Assembly: GCA_018894495.1 (NCBI GenBank)
Contig: JAHIOY010000127.1
Location: 1-6,562, forward strand
From: Patescibacteria group bacterium
GTDB lineage: Bacteria > Patescibacteriota > Minisyncoccia > Minisyncoccales > JAHIOY01
Direction: 5' to 3'
DNA: 6,562 nt
Made by a program: the position numbers and the translations under genes. Numbering within the stretch: position 1 is the first letter of the stretch; every line of letters begins with the position of its first letter. The notes below the pieces were generated by a model, which saw only the letters and a list, made by a program, of their open reading frames with translations, was not told the DNA's origin and did no database searches. Shown here in pieces: positions 5,642 through 6,562 of this stretch.

Positions 5642-6562
5642 TTATTTTATTAATTTCAGCAATATCGCTTTTTGGATGTGGAGGCGGTTTTCCGCCTGGT
5701 CAAAGACGACTGACTGGGGCCCGTCAATTACTTCTTTTGTTATTTCAAAACCGCGATAAGCCGGCAAGCAATGCATAAAAATCGCTCCTTTATTGGCTTT
5801 TCTCATTAGTTCGGAATTGACCTGATATGGACCAAGGTCTTTAATTCTCGGCTTTGACTCTTTTTCCTGGCCCATACTTACCCAAGTGTCGGTCATTACC
5901 ACATCAGCATTTTTTATTCCCTCAACCGGATTATGAATTATTTTTATTTTCCCCTCTGCTTCTTTTCTTGCCCTTTTTAAAATTTCAAGGTTCGGCTGAT
6001 ATTTTTTCTTTTCAAGTTTACAAAATCCTTTGGGATTTTGTATAATCGGGCAGACCAAATTTACATTCATTCCGATTTTAGAAAAAGTTATCATTGTTGA
6101 ATGTCCCATATTAAAACCGCAGTCGCCAAAAAAAGCAACGGTTCCTTTTAAGTCCCCCAATTTTTCTTTTACCGTCAGGAGGTCTCCTAAGCTTTGGCAG
6201 GGATGAAAAATATCGGTTAAGCCGTTGAGCACCGGCACACTGGCGGCTTTTGCGAATTCTTCTAAATCCGACTGGCGATACATCCTTGCCATTATTACCT
6301 GGCAGTAGCGGCTGACTACTTTTCCAATGTCAGAAAGCGGCTCTCCTTTTGCGAGCTGGCTCGTCCTTGATTCCCAATAAATGGCGTGCCCGCCCAATTG
6401 GGTCATTGCCGCTTCAAAAGAAATCCGGGTTCTGGTTGATGTTTTCTCAAAAAGCATTACTAAAGTTTTATTTTTCAGCGCATCAAAAAACTTCTCCGGC
6501 TTTTTTTTGATTTCCCGAGCCAAATTTAAAATTTCCAAAACCTCCTCTTTATTAAAATCAAA
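5642..6562 (-). CDS. argF: Ornithine carbamoyltransferase (N-terminus beyond the window)
   Basis: Transfers the carbamoyl group of carbamoyl phosphate to ornithine, giving citrulline; cytosolic, trimeric in the family. The frame stays open to the right edge. The first visible residues (F-D-F-N-K-E-E-V-L-E-I-L) match the usual helix 1 of the family, so the TTG at 6536-6538 is internal and only a handful of N-terminal residues are missing. In the 306 visible residues, S-T-R-T-R (42-46) binds carbamoyl phosphate, as does H-P-C-Q (120-123). G-D-C-G-F-N-M-G-H-S follows. D-T-W-V-S-M-G-Q-E contains the ornithine-binding S-M-G (229-231), and H-C-L-P (264-267) is the catalytic Cys motif. The S-M-G and H-C-L-P pair argues for ornithine rather than aspartate or putrescine as the acceptor. 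All key residues are present. It is the most upstream gene seen and is followed after 5 bases by the unknown charged protein. Confidence 0.96.
   Translation of the reverse strand, partial: FDFNKEEVLEILNLAREIKKKPEKFFDALKNKTLVMLFEKTSTRTRISFEAAMTQLGGHAIYWESRTSQLAKGEPLSDIGKVVSRYCQVIMARMYRQSDLEEFAKAASVPVLNGLTDIFHPCQSLGDLLTVKEKLGDLKGTVAFFGDCGFNMGHSTMITFSKIGMNVNLVCPIIQNPKGFCKLEKKKYQPNLEILKRARKEAEGKIKIIHNPVEGIKNADVVMTDTWVSMGQEKESKPRIKDLGPYQVNSELMRKANKGAIFMHCLPAYRGFEITKEVIDGPQSVVFDQAENRLHIQKAILLKLIK

Noticed and set aside
5682..5697. Perfect GC-rich hairpin (AGGCGG, four T, CCGCCT) that could be a terminator
   Set aside because: It lies inside the conserved C-terminal coding part of argF (A-E-N-R-L-H), has no U-tract in either direction, and the downstream gene is only a few bases beyond the stop.
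6536..6538. TTG as the start codon of argF
   Set aside because: The frame continues to the window edge with residues matching the normal first helix of ornithine carbamoyltransferases, so the real start lies outside the window.
1..6562. Alternative genetic code with TGA read as an amino acid
   Set aside because: TGA ends argG and the HisG-like gene exactly where the families should end, and reading through would run into the overlapping next genes.
1..6562. tRNA, rRNA, riboswitch or insertion sequence
   Set aside because: No cloverleaf, ribosomal RNA, recognised riboswitch core or transposase was seen; the only non-coding stretches are short (84 and 95 bases).

Overview
This AT-rich window looks like a piece of a Candidate Phyla Radiation (Patescibacteria, Parcubacteria-like) genome. 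The assignment is inference. It rests on the surface protein at the left end (one membrane helix, then a W-T-E-P-T-x-A-P-P-x-G-N-V linker and NVGIGT repeats, a layout I associate with Parcubacteria), a second small single-helix protein with Pro/Lys/Glu-rich repeats, tightly overlapping genes, mostly absent Shine-Dalgarno sites, and a Lys/Glu-rich protein of no recognised family. TGA is used as a stop (argG, hisG-like), so the TGA-to-glycine code of Gracilibacteria does not apply.

Every confident gene is on the minus strand, so transcription runs right to left. At the right edge is argF (ornithine carbamoyltransferase), cut off at its N-terminus. Five bases after it comes a 315-residue charged protein of unknown function. 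A 95-base intergenic region follows, holding a GC-rich nest of short tandem repeats and a consensus-like promoter so close to argG that its mRNA is probably leaderless. From there argG, argH, a diverged HisG-like protein and a stand-alone HisG C-terminal-type domain run as an overlapping chain (4, 14 and 4 bases of overlap). A membrane-anchored repeat protein starts 4 bases later. An 84-base AT-rich gap separates it from the surface protein. The first ~136 bases may hold the end of a converging plus-strand gene.

Functionally, ArgF, ArgG and ArgH form the complete ornithine-to-citrulline-to-argininosuccinate-to-arginine branch. No gene for making ornithine or carbamoyl phosphate is in view.

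The most interesting part is the HisG pair in the arg operon. The long protein keeps the HisG fold pattern and C-terminal domain, but the T-G-x-T-L phosphoribosyl-diphosphate loop is replaced. The neighbouring 84-residue protein is a paralogue of only that C-terminal domain (32 of 70 positions identical by my hand alignment). My hypothesis, unproven, is that a HisG-derived module was repurposed, perhaps as an amino-acid-sensing or regulatory partner of arginine synthesis rather than as a histidine enzyme.
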